DNA from: Clostridioides difficile
GTDB lineage: Bacteria > Bacillota > Clostridia > Peptostreptococcales > Peptostreptococcaceae
Length of the DNA: 64,000 nucleotides
NCBI GenBank assembly: GCA_024919175.1
Contig: CP103804.1
Coordinates: 558,001-622,000 of the forward strand
Direction: 5' to 3'
The notes below the pieces were generated by a model. It had not been told where the DNA came from, ran no database searches, and worked only from the letters and a program-made list of their open reading frames with translations. Each line of letters opens with the position of its first letter. Positions within the stretch are counted from its first letter, which is position 1. A program made the translations under genes and the position numbers. This document shows positions 51,405 to 60,749 of the stretch, in pieces.

Positions 51405-52559
51405 ATGAGTAATAATATTAATCAAGATTTGGAGACAAAAATAATACATTGGGGACATAGTGCAGACCCAACAACAGGTGCATTAGCGACTCCAATATGT
51501 CAAACAGCAACATTTGCTGCAAAGACAGTAGAGCATTTTGAAGAGTTATGTATGACATGGGGGTATGTATATACAAGAGAGTGTAATCCTACACTTACAG
51601 AGTTAGAGGCTAAATTAGCTATGCTTGAAAATGCAGAAAGTGCTATATCTAGTACATCAGGTATGGGAGCAATAACATCTACTATATTAGCATTAGTAAA
51701 AAGTGGAGACCATATAGTTAGTTCTGATGGTATATTCTCACATACTAAATTATTTATGTCTGAGTTGTTAGCTAAATTTGGTGTTGAAGTTACATTTGTA
51801 GATGCAGTAAATCCACAAAATGTAAAAGATGCAATGAAATCAAATACTAAGATAGTTTATATAGAAAGTCCACTAAATCCATCATTAGATTTAGTAGATA
51901 TAAAAACAATAGCAGAAATAGCTCATGAAAATAAGAGTTTAGCTATTGTTGACAGCACTTTTGGTACTCCAATTATACAAAGACCAATAGACTTAGGTGC
52001 AGACTTAGTAATACATAGTCTTACTAAATTTATAAATGGACATGGAGATACTTTAGGGGGAGCAGTTGCAGGCTCAAAGGAATTAATAGATTTAGTAAGA
52101 TGGCCAAGTTTATGTTGTTTTACAGGAGCATCTTTACCACCAATGAGTGCATGGATGATTTTAAGAGGTATGAAAACGTTAGACATGAGAATGAAAAAAC
52201 ACTGTGAAAATGGATTGGCAGTAGCAGAGTTTTTAGAGCAAGAAGAAAATGTAGAATTGGTAAAATATCCAGCACTAAAAACTCATCATCAGTATGAGCT
52301 TTGCAAAACTCAAATGAATGGTTTAGGTGGAGGAGTAGTTTCATTTAAACTTAAAGATGGAATAAATGGATTAACAAGAGACCAAGCTAGTAGAAAATTA
52401 ATGAATTCTTTAGAACTGGCAACAATAGCAACAAGTTTAGGAGAAGAACATACATTGGTTCAAATGAATGGAGAAAATCTAATAAGAATAGCAGTAGGAT
52501 TAGAGTCTGCAAATGATATAATAAATGACTTTAAACAAGCTATAGAAAAATTAAAATAA
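51405..52559 (+). CDS. Methionine gamma-lyase / Cys-Met metabolism PLP enzyme
   Basis: This 384-aa protein is a Cys/Met metabolism PLP enzyme: PICQTATFAAKTVEHFEEL, YVYTRECNPTLTELEAKLAMLE, STSGMGAITSTILALVKSGDH, IVDSTFGTPIIQRP and the PLP-lysine motif LVIHSLTKFINGHGD. The closest functional group is methionine gamma-lyase (methionine to methanethiol, 2-oxobutyrate and ammonia), though cystathionine lyases share the fold and cannot be excluded. The earlier ATG at 51390 contains the SD GGGAGGA, so ATG 51405 is the start. Paired with an MFS transporter; under a MerR-like promoter. Confidence 0.9.
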   Translation: MSNNINQDLETKIIHWGHSADPTTGALATPICQTATFAAKTVEHFEELCMTWGYVYTRECNPTLTELEAKLAMLENAESAISSTSGMGAITSTILALVKSGDHIVSSDGIFSHTKLFMSELLAKFGVEVTFVDAVNPQNVKDAMKSNTKIVYIESPLNPSLDLVDIKTIAEIAHENKSLAIVDSTFGTPIIQRPIDLGADLVIHSLTKFINGHGDTLGGAVAGSKELIDLVRWPSLCCFTGASLPPMSAWMILRGMKTLDMRMKKHCENGLAVAEFLEQEENVELVKYPALKTHHQYELCKTQMNGLGGGVVSFKLKDGINGLTRDQASRKLMNSLELATIATSLGEEHTLVQMNGENLIRIAVGLESANDIINDFKQAIEKLK

Positions 52560-52606
52560 AGCTATATAAATAAAACTAGAAAATTAAAATCTTAAGGAGA
52601 AAAATC

Positions 52607-53860
52607 ATGGAAAACAAAAATAATGTTAAGAGATTTTTGGTAATATTCATATTGGCATTTGGAACAACAGCCATGTATAGTTTACCATATATGAAGTCAT
52701 CATTTTATGATCCAATGCAACAAGCATTAGCATTGAGTCATACGCAAATAGGGAACTTATTGAGTTTATATGGATTAGTAGGAATGGTATCTTATTTTAT
52801 AGGTGGATGGTTTGCTGATAGATTTTCAGTTAGAAAACTGATAACTTTTTCTTTAATTGCTTCAGGAGCATTAGGGTTTTACTTCTCAACATTTCCATCA
52901 TATAACATGATTCTTTTAATATTTGTATTATGGGGATTTACAACAATATTAACATTCTTCTCAGCTTCTGTTAAGGTTGTTAGAATGCAAGGTAGTGAAT
53001 CAGAACAAGGAAGAATATTTGGATTTTATGAAGGGTTATCAGGAGTATCAGGTACATTAATTTCTTTTATAGGTCTTTATTTCTTTGGAAAATTTGCTGA
53101 AATAACTATTGGATTTAAATATGTAGTATGGTTATATTCTGCAGCATCTATAATATGTGGTATAATTTTATTCTTCTTAGTAGAAGAAAAGAAAGATACT
53201 GGAGCATCAGATGAAGGATTAAGTATTAAATCATTACTAAAAGTAGTTACAATGCCAAAAGCTTGGCTAATTGGTCTTATAATATTTTCAACTTATTTAG
53301 TATTTTCTAGTTTAACTTATTTAAGCCCATACTTATCAGAAGTTTATGTAATGCCAATGACTTTAGTTTCAGCTCTATCAATAATTAGAACTTATGTTAT
53401 AAAAATGGGAGCATCTCCTATTGCAGGTGTTATAACAGATAAAGTTGGTTCATCTATAAGAGTAATGTTTGTAGGGTTTATATTAATGACAATAAGTACA
53501 GCAGCATACTTAGTAATACCTAAGAGTGCAGGACTTATATGGATAGCTGTAATAAATATGATAATACTAAGTGTAATCTTATTTGGATTTAGAGGTATAT
53601 ACTTTGCATCTGTTTCAGAGTCTAATATATCTTTAGAAACTACAGGAGCTGTAGTTGGATTCGCTTCATTCATAGGTTTTTCTCCAGATGCATTTTACTA
53701 TACAGTTGCAGGTAATTGGTTAGATAAATATGGACAAACAGGATATACGTATATATTTATTTTATCTGTAGTGTGTGCAGTTATAGGTATATTTGCCACT
53801 TATGCTTTAAATAAAATAAATGAAAGAGAAAATAAAAATTTGAATAATAAAATTGCTTAA
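52607..53860 (+). CDS. MFS transporter
   Basis: This 417-aa protein has 12 predicted helices with MFS motifs: GLVGMVSYFIGGWFADRFSVRKLI (motif A) after helix 2 and AGVITDKVGSSIR (repeat of motif A) in the second half. A cytoplasmic loop after helix 6 is charged (VEEKKDTGASDEGL). It starts 47 bases after the lyase gene with SD AAGGAGAA, so the two are co-transcribed. It may import methionine or a related sulfur amino acid, or export a product; the substrate is not readable from sequence. Confidence 0.9.
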   Translation: MENKNNVKRFLVIFILAFGTTAMYSLPYMKSSFYDPMQQALALSHTQIGNLLSLYGLVGMVSYFIGGWFADRFSVRKLITFSLIASGALGFYFSTFPSYNMILLIFVLWGFTTILTFFSASVKVVRMQGSESEQGRIFGFYEGLSGVSGTLISFIGLYFFGKFAEITIGFKYVVWLYSAASIICGIILFFLVEEKKDTGASDEGLSIKSLLKVVTMPKAWLIGLIIFSTYLVFSSLTYLSPYLSEVYVMPMTLVSALSIIRTYVIKMGASPIAGVITDKVGSSIRVMFVGFILMTISTAAYLVIPKSAGLIWIAVINMIILSVILFGFRGIYFASVSESNISLETTGAVVGFASFIGFSPDAFYYTVAGNWLDKYGQTGYTYIFILSVVCAVIGIFATYALNKINERENKNLNNKIA

Positions 53861-53879
53861 ATACTTATAATTATTTATA

Positions 53880-53920
53880 TAACTCTACCTATTTTTTTAA
53901 AATGGGTAGAGTTGTTCATG
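53880..53920 (+). terminator. Terminator of the lyase-MFS operon
   Basis: AACTCTACC pairs with GGGTAGAGTT around a 14-nt T/A-rich loop. The tail is short (GTTCATGTTT), so it is a moderate terminator. Confidence 0.65.
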
Positions 53921-54074
53921 TTTAAAAAAAGAAATAGTCTCAATTTAGAGATTTCATAATTATAAAATAAATTTATAACATGTGGTATAAAGTAAGTTTA
54001 ATTAAAAAATGACAGTAGCTATTTAAATATTAAAATAGAAAATTAAGACAATAATAAGAATATGGAGAGTAGAT

Positions 54075-55469
54075 ATGTTAGCGTTATGGGAAAATGGAAT
54101 TATAATTATATTTGCATTTCTATTGTTAGGAATAGGCTATTATTTTTCTAGAAATGTAAAAGATATGGAAAGTTATTACCTAGGAAATCGAAGTTTACCA
54201 TGGTCTTTGATAGTAGGTACTTTGGTTGCTTCGTGGTATGGTGGAGTTGGTACAGTTGGTAGTGTAGAGTATGCAGCTATATATGGGATATCTGCATGGG
54301 CAGTATGGTCGATAGCTGCACATATTGGAAGAATGCCTTTAGCATTGTGGGTTGGACCAAGAATTCATATAAGAACCAATATAACAGTTCCTGATTTATT
54401 AGAAAGTTTTTATGGAAAACAAGTTGCTATAATTGGAGCAGTGTTAATGTTTATATATTGTGCACAGCTTGGAGAAATAACAGCTATGGGGACTATAGGT
54501 AATGTGGCTTGGGGAATCGATAAGCAACTAATAGGGTTTATAATGGTAGTAATAGTAGTTATCTTGACAGTTCTTGGTGGTCTTATGGGAGTTGCCATTA
54601 CAGATATGGTATTGTTTTTCTGTATGGTATTTGGTCTAACTATGGTTATGCCTGGTCAATTTGACCAGATAGGTGGTTTTCAAGGGCTTACAGAAGCCCT
54701 TAAAGATGCACCTCAGCTAATGCATCCTACAAAAGGTATGTCAGCGATGAAAGCATTAATGTTAATAGTGTATTCATTTGGAGCTTATTCAGACCCAACT
54801 TTCTATCAAAGATTTTCAGCAGCAGATTCTCCAAAAGTTGGTAGGAGAGCCTTGTTAACTTGTTTTTCTTTGTGGATATGTTTTGACATGGTGTTAACTA
54901 TGACAGGTCTTATAGTTAGAGCTACTTATCCAGAAATGGCTCCAGCAGCTGGATATATAACTTTAGTTTTAAATACATTGCCAGAAGGTGTAAGAGTAAT
55001 ATTTATAATTGGAATTTTAGGTTCAATAATATCAACACTAGATAGTTATTATCTAGCAGCAGGAGCTACTTTAGCAAATGATATATATGGAAGAGTTACA
55101 AAAAAAGAATTATCTCAAAAGCAATTAGTGAAGTTTACTAGAATAGGCGTATGTTTAGCCGCAGTTATGGGACTTAGTGTAGCGTTTAGATTTGAAAATG
55201 TCTATGATGCATGTATATTTGTAGGAAGTATTTGGATGGGTTCAGCATTTGTGCCTATAGTAGGAGGGCTTCTTGGGAATGGAAGAAGAACATCTATGGG
55301 CGGTATCTTAGGAATGATTGTGGGTGGAGTAACTTTTGGTTATTTTAAAATGTTTCCAGTTCAAAGTTTTGAATTAGAACCTCTTGTTATAGCTATCCCA
55401 CTTTCATTTATTGCATGGACAATAGGAAATAGAATAGGTGAAAATTTAAATACACAAAATAATCTATAA
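54075..55469 (+). CDS. Sodium:solute symporter (SSS family)
   Basis: The 464-aa protein has about 13 helices and SSS features: YYFSRNVKDMESYYLGNRSLPWSLIVGTLVASWYGGVGTVGSVEYAAIYG, GAYSDPTFYQRFSAADSPKVGRRAL (conserved QRF region) and GILGSIISTLDSYYLAAGATLANDIYGR (Na+ site Ser/Asp helix). It takes up an unknown organic solute with Na+. It is the first gene of a three-gene set with two uncharacterised partners. SD GGAGAG. Confidence 0.93.
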   Translation: MLALWENGIIIIFAFLLLGIGYYFSRNVKDMESYYLGNRSLPWSLIVGTLVASWYGGVGTVGSVEYAAIYGISAWAVWSIAAHIGRMPLALWVGPRIHIRTNITVPDLLESFYGKQVAIIGAVLMFIYCAQLGEITAMGTIGNVAWGIDKQLIGFIMVVIVVILTVLGGLMGVAITDMVLFFCMVFGLTMVMPGQFDQIGGFQGLTEALKDAPQLMHPTKGMSAMKALMLIVYSFGAYSDPTFYQRFSAADSPKVGRRALLTCFSLWICFDMVLTMTGLIVRATYPEMAPAAGYITLVLNTLPEGVRVIFIIGILGSIISTLDSYYLAAGATLANDIYGRVTKKELSQKQLVKFTRIGVCLAAVMGLSVAFRFENVYDACIFVGSIWMGSAFVPIVGGLLGNGRRTSMGGILGMIVGGVTFGYFKMFPVQSFELEPLVIAIPLSFIAWTIGNRIGENLNTQNNL

Positions 55470-55485
55470 AAAAGGAGTAGTTATT

Positions 55486-55728
55486 ATGTCTAAATTGGTA
55501 TCTAAAGTGAAAAAAGATTTGGAAATAAAATGGCTTGGTATAGATGGTTTTTTAGTGCTATTATACTTTTTAATAACAGGATTTATATTTTATGGTATAG
55601 TAACTAGAAATGATATTATAGTTGGAAAGATAATCCCATATGGAGTTATGATAGCAGTAGTTATAATATTTTTTGATTATCTATATAGAGTATTCAAAAT
55701 GACAAGAAAAAAAGAGGAAAGAGAATGA
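55486..55728 (+). CDS. Small two-helix membrane protein of the symporter operon
   Basis: This 80-aa protein has two membrane helices (about 20-38 and 49-68) between basic ends (MSKLVSKVKKDLEIKW at the start, KMTRKKEERE at the end). It starts 16 bases after the SSS symporter (SD AAGGAG). Small membrane partners of transporters often stabilise or regulate them; that is inference. The family is not recognised. Confidence 0.8.
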   Translation: MSKLVSKVKKDLEIKWLGIDGFLVLLYFLITGFIFYGIVTRNDIIVGKIIPYGVMIAVVIIFFDYLYRVFKMTRKKEERE

Positions 55729-55732
55729 TTTT

Positions 55733-56263
55733 ATGGATATAAGAGTATTGCCTATAAAAATTGAAAAAGACGAAGCTATAGACATAGCAAAAAGTGGAAA
55801 GAACTCCTTATTAAGTAGACTGATATTAAAAAATAAAGAAGCACATGAAGTTAGACTTCACTATATAGAGTTTAAAGTCGTTACACTTAAAATCCATCAA
55901 AATAAATCTATTTTCATGAAAAAAAAGCAAGCTAGTAATATAAATGAATTGAATATTTTAGTAAATGGCTCTACAGGTGCAGGGAGTATAGTGCCAGAAT
56001 TACCAATAGCTGAAACTGTAAAAAATATAGATAGTAATATCGTACAATATAGTGATAAGGATGAGAGAAGGGTAAAAGCAAAGGCAAATAAAATGGCTAT
56101 AAGATTAGCACATAGGTTTATGGGAGGTATCCCAGAAGTTGAGATAGTTAACATTGAAAGTATTTTTAGACCATATTGGGTAGTTTTCTTTGGAAAAGTG
56201 GAATTAAATACAAGAGTAAGTTATTTGCCAGTTGAAGCAGATGGTTTTGTTATAGGAATGTAG
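55733..56263 (+). CDS. Uncharacterised protein of the symporter operon (176 aa)
   Basis: This soluble basic protein starts four bases after the small membrane protein (SD AGAGGAAAGAG), so it belongs to the same operon. It has no Cys and no membrane helices. Sections such as HYIEFKVVTLKIHQNKSIFMKKK, NELNILVNGSTGAGSIVPELP and RPYWVVFFGKVELNTRVSYLPVEADGF suggest a beta-rich fold. I do not recognise it. An IS605-type element lies downstream. Confidence 0.75.
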   Translation: MDIRVLPIKIEKDEAIDIAKSGKNSLLSRLILKNKEAHEVRLHYIEFKVVTLKIHQNKSIFMKKKQASNINELNILVNGSTGAGSIVPELPIAETVKNIDSNIVQYSDKDERRVKAKANKMAIRLAHRFMGGIPEVEIVNIESIFRPYWVVFFGKVELNTRVSYLPVEADGFVIGM

Positions 56264-56528
56264 GACATTTTATATAAATATATTTTACACTTATTGTATA
56301 ATACATATTGAGAGAAGATGTACTGTTTAGTTATATACAAAGTAGATTCTATATTAGATAAGCTAATTTATAATAAGTGATTTTAACCTATAATGGCGAA
56401 ATTCATCTTCCTCACCATAGGAGGTATAGGATATAAGCCTAACCGATAGGTTATTTCTTTTGATTGATTTTCATAAAAAGGTATTGTATTATTAAATCAG
56501 TAATAAAAACTGAAAGGAAGTAGTTACA

Positions 56529-56924
56529 ATGAAATTAGATAGTAATAATCATTCAGTATTCTCATTGCATTATCATTTAGTTATGTGTATAAAATATAGA
56601 AGAAAAGTAATAGATGAATCTATATCAAATAGACTGAAAGATATATTTGTAGATATTTCACATAATTATGGAGTAGAGCTGATAGAATGGAATCATGATG
56701 TTGACCATGTACACTTGCTATTCAAAGCAAAGCCTAATACAGAGATATCAAAATTACTAAATGCTTATAAATCTGCATCAAGCAGAAGAATAAAGAATGA
56801 GTTTTCAATTATCCGTAAGCACTTATGGAAAGAATACTTTTGGAGTAAAAGTTATTGTTTAGTAACAATTGGTGGTGCTCCATTAGAAATTGTAAAACAA
56901 TACATAGAAAATCAAGGAAAGTAG
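56529..56924 (+). CDS. tnpA: TnpA Y1 transposase (IS200/IS605)
   Basis: This 131-aa HUH endonuclease is full length. It has SVFSLHYHLVMCIKYRRKVI at the N-terminus, the HUH motif in WNHDVDHVHLLFKAKP, and the catalytic Tyr in IVKQYIENQ near residue 125. It cuts and rejoins single-stranded ends at subterminal hairpins. SD AAGGAAG. It could also mobilise the TnpA-less IStron in trans if the ends are compatible, but the end hairpins differ. Confidence 0.95.
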   Translation: MKLDSNNHSVFSLHYHLVMCIKYRRKVIDESISNRLKDIFVDISHNYGVELIEWNHDVDHVHLLFKAKPNTEISKLLNAYKSASSRRIKNEFSIIRKHLWKEYFWSKSYCLVTIGGAPLEIVKQYIENQGK

Positions 56925-56931
56925 GGATAAT

Positions 56932-58020
56932 ATGCTAAGAACTTATAAGTTTAGGTTGTATCCAAATAGTCAACAAAAAGAATATTTTGCTAAAACTTTT
57001 GGATGTAGCAGGCTTATCTACAATCTTATGTTATCTGACAGGATAAAGTCTTATGAGGAAAATAAAGATTTAGATATAAAGAAAGTTAAATATCCTACAC
57101 CTGCACAGTACAAGAAGGAATACGAGTTCCTAAAAGAAGTTGATAGTTTAGCATTAGCTAATGAGCAAATGAATTTAGATAAAGCCTATAAGAATTTCTT
57201 TAGAGATAAATCAGTAGGTTTTCCTAAGTTCAAATCAAAGAAAACTAATTATCATAGCTATACTACCAATAATCAAAAAGGTACTGTGTACATAGAAAAT
57301 GGATATATAAAACTTCCTAAACTAAAATCAAAGGTTAGGATAAAACAACATAGATTATTTGATGGAATTATAAAGAGTTGTACTGTATCAAGAACACCAA
57401 GTAATAGATATTATATTTCTATATTGGTAGAAACTGAAATAGAACAACTACAAACTATTAATAAGAAAATAGGCGTAGATTTAGGACTTAAAGAATTTGC
57501 AATATGTAGTGATGGAGTAAGAGTTGAGAATCCAAAGCACTTTAGGAAGTCAGAAAAGAGATTAGCTAAATTACAAAAGGACTTATCAAGAAAACAAAAA
57601 GGAAGTAATAACAGATATAAAGCTAGATTAAAGTTAGCAAGGCTATATCAAAAGATAGCAGACCAAAGGGTCGATTTTCTAAATAAGTTATCAACTAAAC
57701 TAATATACGAAAATCAAGTTATAGTTATTGAGGACTTGAAGGTAAAGAATATGGTAAAAAAACATAAATTAGCGAAAGCTATAAGCGAAGCAAGTTGGGC
57801 GGAGTTTAGAAGGATGTTGGAATATAAATCTGAATGGTATGGTAGAGAAATTATAGTTGCAGATAAGAATTTTGCATCTAGTCAATTATGTTCTGAATGT
57901 GGATATAAAAATCCATTAGTAAAGAATTTAGGACTAAGAAAATGGGAATGTCCGGAGTGTGGAGCATCCCATGATAGAGATATCAATGCAAGTATCAATC
58001 TAGTAAACTTAGCCATATAA
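56932..58020 (+). CDS. tnpB: TnpB RNA-guided nuclease of the IS605-type element
   Basis: This 362-aa protein has intact RuvC residues (VGVDLGLKEFAICSDG, VIVIEDLKVKNM, SHDRDINASINL) and a zinc finger (CSECGYKN...CPECG). The N-terminal TYKFRLYPNSQQKEYFAKTFGCSRLIYN is the standard wedge start. It acts with an omega RNA read from the right end (after 58020) to cut donor sites. SD GTAGGGAT. It is a distant paralogue of the IStron TnpB at 18899. Confidence 0.95.
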   Translation: MLRTYKFRLYPNSQQKEYFAKTFGCSRLIYNLMLSDRIKSYEENKDLDIKKVKYPTPAQYKKEYEFLKEVDSLALANEQMNLDKAYKNFFRDKSVGFPKFKSKKTNYHSYTTNNQKGTVYIENGYIKLPKLKSKVRIKQHRLFDGIIKSCTVSRTPSNRYYISILVETEIEQLQTINKKIGVDLGLKEFAICSDGVRVENPKHFRKSEKRLAKLQKDLSRKQKGSNNRYKARLKLARLYQKIADQRVDFLNKLSTKLIYENQVIVIEDLKVKNMVKKHKLAKAISEASWAEFRRMLEYKSEWYGREIIVADKNFASSQLCSECGYKNPLVKNLGLRKWECPECGASHDRDINASINLVNLAI

Positions 58021-58152
58021 ATGGTAATCATAAGGGTTAGGAACTAGCCTACTAGCTTGGAGATACTGATAACAATAGTTATCTTGACCAAGAAGCCACC
58101 ACTTCAAACGTCACCGAAGGTAGTTAAGTGGAAGGTAGTTCACTGTATATAG
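58021..58152 (+). ncRNA. Candidate omega RNA at the IS right end
   Basis: The tnpB 3' flank is non-coding and structured: GGTTAGGAACTAGCCTACTAGC, a GATAACAATAGTTATC hairpin, and the CCACTT/AAGTGG terminal hairpin. This is the position and character of TnpB guide RNAs. The end is set only approximately. Confidence 0.45.
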
Positions 58153-58180
58153 ATTATAATAATGGAGGAAGTTGATTCTT

Positions 58181-58891
58181 ATGACAAACTATAAATATAC
58201 AGGCTTTTATATAGAAAAACCAGTAGGAAATAATGTGTTTTCATATGAAGAGAGAAAAAATAAGAGTATATATGTTCCAAAACTGATAAGTGGAACATTG
58301 GATGATGTGAAATTAGGAAATGAAGTAGTATTTAATGAAGTTGATGAAAATAAAGAGATAAAAGCAAAAGGATTGGAAAATATGGTCGAATATGTCCTGG
58401 GAAATAAAAGAATATATGTTTTTGATAATCATAACCATGCATTTTATTTTTGGATAAAATCTATGATGGCAAATGAATTTACAAGAGGATGTAAACTAGT
58501 ACATGTAGATCAGCATAAGGATACTAGAGAGCCTAAAAACTACAATGTAGATATAAATAATCTTGAGGATGTATTTAGGTATACGAATGAGGTTTTAAAT
58601 GTAGGAAGTTTTATAAAACCAGCATTAAAACATAGTATATTTTCAGAATTAATAATAATAGACAGCTCATATGGCTTTGATTTAGATATAGAATCAGAAT
58701 TTGTTCTTGATATAGATTTAGATATATTTTCAGAGGATATGAACTATATACCATTTGATTTTAAACTAGAAAAGATAAAAAATCTAATTAAAAAGGCTAA
58801 AGTTGTAACAATTGCTACTAGTCCTTACTTTATAAACCAAGAGTATGCTATAAAAGTATTAAAAGAATTGTTTAATTATGATATAATGTAA
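58181..58891 (+). CDS. UPF0489 family protein (arginase-like fold)
   Basis: This 236-aa protein shows the UPF0489 pattern: NKRIYVFDNHNHAFYFW, GCKLVHVDQHKDTREP (metal-binding Asp/His as in the arginase/deacetylase fold), and FVLDIDLDIFSEDMNYIPFDF with DxDxF. The family is thought to be a metal-dependent hydrolase with unknown substrate. The SD GGAGGAAG is 12 bases from ATG 58181 but only about 3 from TTG 58172, so the start is slightly uncertain. Sits right after the IS element. Confidence 0.85.
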   Translation: MTNYKYTGFYIEKPVGNNVFSYEERKNKSIYVPKLISGTLDDVKLGNEVVFNEVDENKEIKAKGLENMVEYVLGNKRIYVFDNHNHAFYFWIKSMMANEFTRGCKLVHVDQHKDTREPKNYNVDINNLEDVFRYTNEVLNVGSFIKPALKHSIFSELIIIDSSYGFDLDIESEFVLDIDLDIFSEDMNYIPFDFKLEKIKNLIKKAKVVTIATSPYFINQEYAIKVLKELFNYDIM

Positions 58892-59008
58892 GAGTTAACT
58901 TTAAATAGAATATGGTATAATCAAAAAGAAGAAACTTCCAATCTAACTAAAAGATTTTATACTATAAAAAAACTAAAAAAATATAGATATACTTAGGAGG
59001 AAAAAAGT

Positions 59009-59506
59009 ATGAGTTTATATACTGAATGGAGAAATTTAAGTGATAACCACGAAAATCAAGAAACAGAGGTAAAATTCTGGGAAGAATATTTAAAAGTTGA
59101 AGCTGGAATATACAATGAAATATTAAATAATAAAATGGACGTTGTTGAGGGTAAAGTAAGTGAATTAGCTGAGAAATTTGGAACTACTAATGAATTTTTC
59201 ATGGGATTCATAGATGGAATAAGTGAAAGTTTAAAAGAAGAGATAGTTTTAGAAGATGTAGAAGCAGATAAAGAAGTTTCTATAAAAATAGATTGGGAAA
59301 AATTATATAACAATATGGTAACTGTTGAGGCTCATTGGCTATATAATTTACAAGGTTGGGAAGAAATATTACCAGCAGACCAAAGAAAAGAAATAATAAA
59401 AGCATACAAAAAATCTAAAACAGTAGTTAAAGAAGCAAAAATAGGAAGAAATGATTCATGCCCATGTGGAAGTGGCAAAAAATATAAGAAATGTTGTGGA
59501 AAGTAA
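59009..59506 (+). CDS. SEC-C motif protein
   Basis: This 165-aa protein is mostly acidic and helical (YTEWRNLSDNHENQETEVKFWEEYLKVEAGIYNEIL), ending with a SEC-C zinc motif, GRNDSCPCGSGKKYKKCCGK, at the extreme C-terminus. SEC-C modules bind zinc and dock to partners such as SecB or ribosomes. This stand-alone form is of unknown role. SD AGGAGG precedes the ATG. A 53-residue ORF follows after 9 bases. Confidence 0.88.
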   Translation: MSLYTEWRNLSDNHENQETEVKFWEEYLKVEAGIYNEILNNKMDVVEGKVSELAEKFGTTNEFFMGFIDGISESLKEEIVLEDVEADKEVSIKIDWEKLYNNMVTVEAHWLYNLQGWEEILPADQRKEIIKAYKKSKTVVKEAKIGRNDSCPCGSGKKYKKCCGK

Positions 59507-59515
59507 GGTAATCTT

Positions 59516-59677
59516 ATGTTTATTTTAAGATTTGCAGATGATGATGACAATTTATCAGTTAAAGATTTTACATCTTTAACTGATTTAAAAAAATATATTA
59601 GTGAAAATAGTATAGATAAAACATGGCATCAAATTGAAGAAGTTAAAAAAGTAATACCTAACCTAAAAGAAGAATAA
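59516..59677 (+). CDS. Small acidic protein (53 aa)
   Basis: The ATG lies 10 bases after the SEC-C stop codon, with an SD-like AAGGTA. The product is MFILRFADDDDNLSVKDF... to ...VIPNLKEE. The composition and neat coupling to the SEC-C gene, plus a terminator 30 bases downstream, support a real second gene. Family not recognised. It is acidic and probably cytosolic. Confidence 0.65.
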   Translation: MFILRFADDDDNLSVKDFTSLTDLKKYISENSIDKTWHQIEEVKKVIPNLKEE

Positions 59678-59717
59678 AATTAAGTAACATTAAAAAGAAT
59701 ATTAAAAAATAGTTGTC

Positions 59718-59752
59718 AATAGTTGTCTATAAGGACAACTATTTCTATTTTT
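59718..59752 (+). terminator. Rho-independent terminator
   Basis: AATAGTTGTC pairs with GACAACTATT around a 6-nt loop, followed by TCTATTTTT. An upstream repeat of ATAGTTGTC offers a competing arm. Confidence 0.85.
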
Positions 59753-59786
59753 AGATATAAATATAAAATATACAGGGGGTATAAAT

Positions 59787-60725
59787 ATGAAATTTATTGA
59801 TTTACATTGTGATACCATAGCAAAATTAATGGAAAATGTAGAAACAAGTGAACTTAAAACTAACAAATATTCTGTTGATATAGACAGGTTGAAAAAAGGG
59901 GATTCATTGGCTCAAACATTTGCTCTTTTTGTTGACACTGAAGAAGTAAAGCATCCTTTTGATTACTGTATGAGTATGGCAGATAAATTTCATAAAGAAA
60001 TGGAAAAAAATAGTGATGTAATAGCTCTAGCTACTAACTATGAAGAAATTATGAAAAATCAATCAGAGAATAAACTTACAGCACTTTTATCTATAGAGGA
60101 AGGGGCAGTGCTTGAAGGTAGAATAGAAAACTTAAAGAAATTTTATGATTTAGGTGTTAGAATGATGACAATAAGTTGGAATCATGTGAATGAGTTAAGT
60201 TTTCCTCATAATAAAATAGAGTATAGAGAAAAGGGTCTTACAGATTTTGGTAGAGAAGTTGTACATAAGATGAATGAACTAGGTATGCTAGTTGATGTTT
60301 CTCACATTTCAGATGGTGGATTTTATGAAATTGCAAAAATATCCTCTAAACCAATAATAGCTACACATTCAAATTCAAGAGCAATGATGAATCATACTAG
60401 AAACCTAACTGATGATATGATTAAAGTATTGGCTAATAAAGGTGGGGTTACAGGAATAAACTTCTTCCACTTGTTTTTAAGTGATAAAAGCGAAAGTAAG
60501 CTTGAGGATATGGTTAGACATATAAAACACATTGTAAATGTTGGAGGAATTGATGTTGTGGCTTTAGGCTCAGATTTTGATGGAATACATTCAAAAGTTG
60601 AGATTGAAGATATATCTCAAATGGGTAAATTATATGAACCTCTAAAAAAAGAAGGATTTAGTGAAGATGAAATAGAAAAAATATACTATAAAAACGCTTT
60701 AAGAGTAATAAAAGAAGTGTTATAA
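59787..60725 (+). CDS. Membrane dipeptidase (peptidase M19)
   Basis: This 312-aa TIM-barrel metallopeptidase matches renal dipeptidase family M19: FIDLHCDTIAKLM (HxD metal ligands), LLSIEEGAVLEG (bridging Glu), MLVDVSHISDGGFYEIAKISSKPIIATHSNSRAM (two His ligands) and VALGSDFDGI (Asp). It lacks the N-terminal signal and GPI features of eukaryotic relatives, so it is cytosolic. It cleaves dipeptides, including D-residue forms. SD AGGGGG. Lies just upstream of yabG. Confidence 0.94.
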   Translation: MKFIDLHCDTIAKLMENVETSELKTNKYSVDIDRLKKGDSLAQTFALFVDTEEVKHPFDYCMSMADKFHKEMEKNSDVIALATNYEEIMKNQSENKLTALLSIEEGAVLEGRIENLKKFYDLGVRMMTISWNHVNELSFPHNKIEYREKGLTDFGREVVHKMNELGMLVDVSHISDGGFYEIAKISSKPIIATHSNSRAMMNHTRNLTDDMIKVLANKGGVTGINFFHLFLSDKSESKLEDMVRHIKHIVNVGGIDVVALGSDFDGIHSKVEIEDISQMGKLYEPLKKEGFSEDEIEKIYYKNALRVIKEVL

Positions 60726-60749
60726 GAAATGTTTTTTTGACATTAGGAA

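Larger units (their letters stand above)
56375..58152 (+). mobile_element. IS200/IS605-type element with TnpA and TnpB
   Basis: A Y1 transposase gene is followed eight bases later by tnpB, with hairpin-rich ends. The left end is near 56385-56425 (ACCTATAATGG...CCATAGGAGGT); the right end is near 58093-58150 (CCACTT...AAGTGG hairpin). Both genes appear intact, so the copy could be active. There are no direct repeats, as expected for single-strand transposition. Exact ends cannot be fixed without an empty site. Confidence 0.85.

Noticed and set aside
56264..58180. Second IStron (group I intron) at the IS605 element
   Set aside because: The 265 bases before tnpA are too short and lack group I core motifs, so this is an ordinary TnpA+TnpB element.
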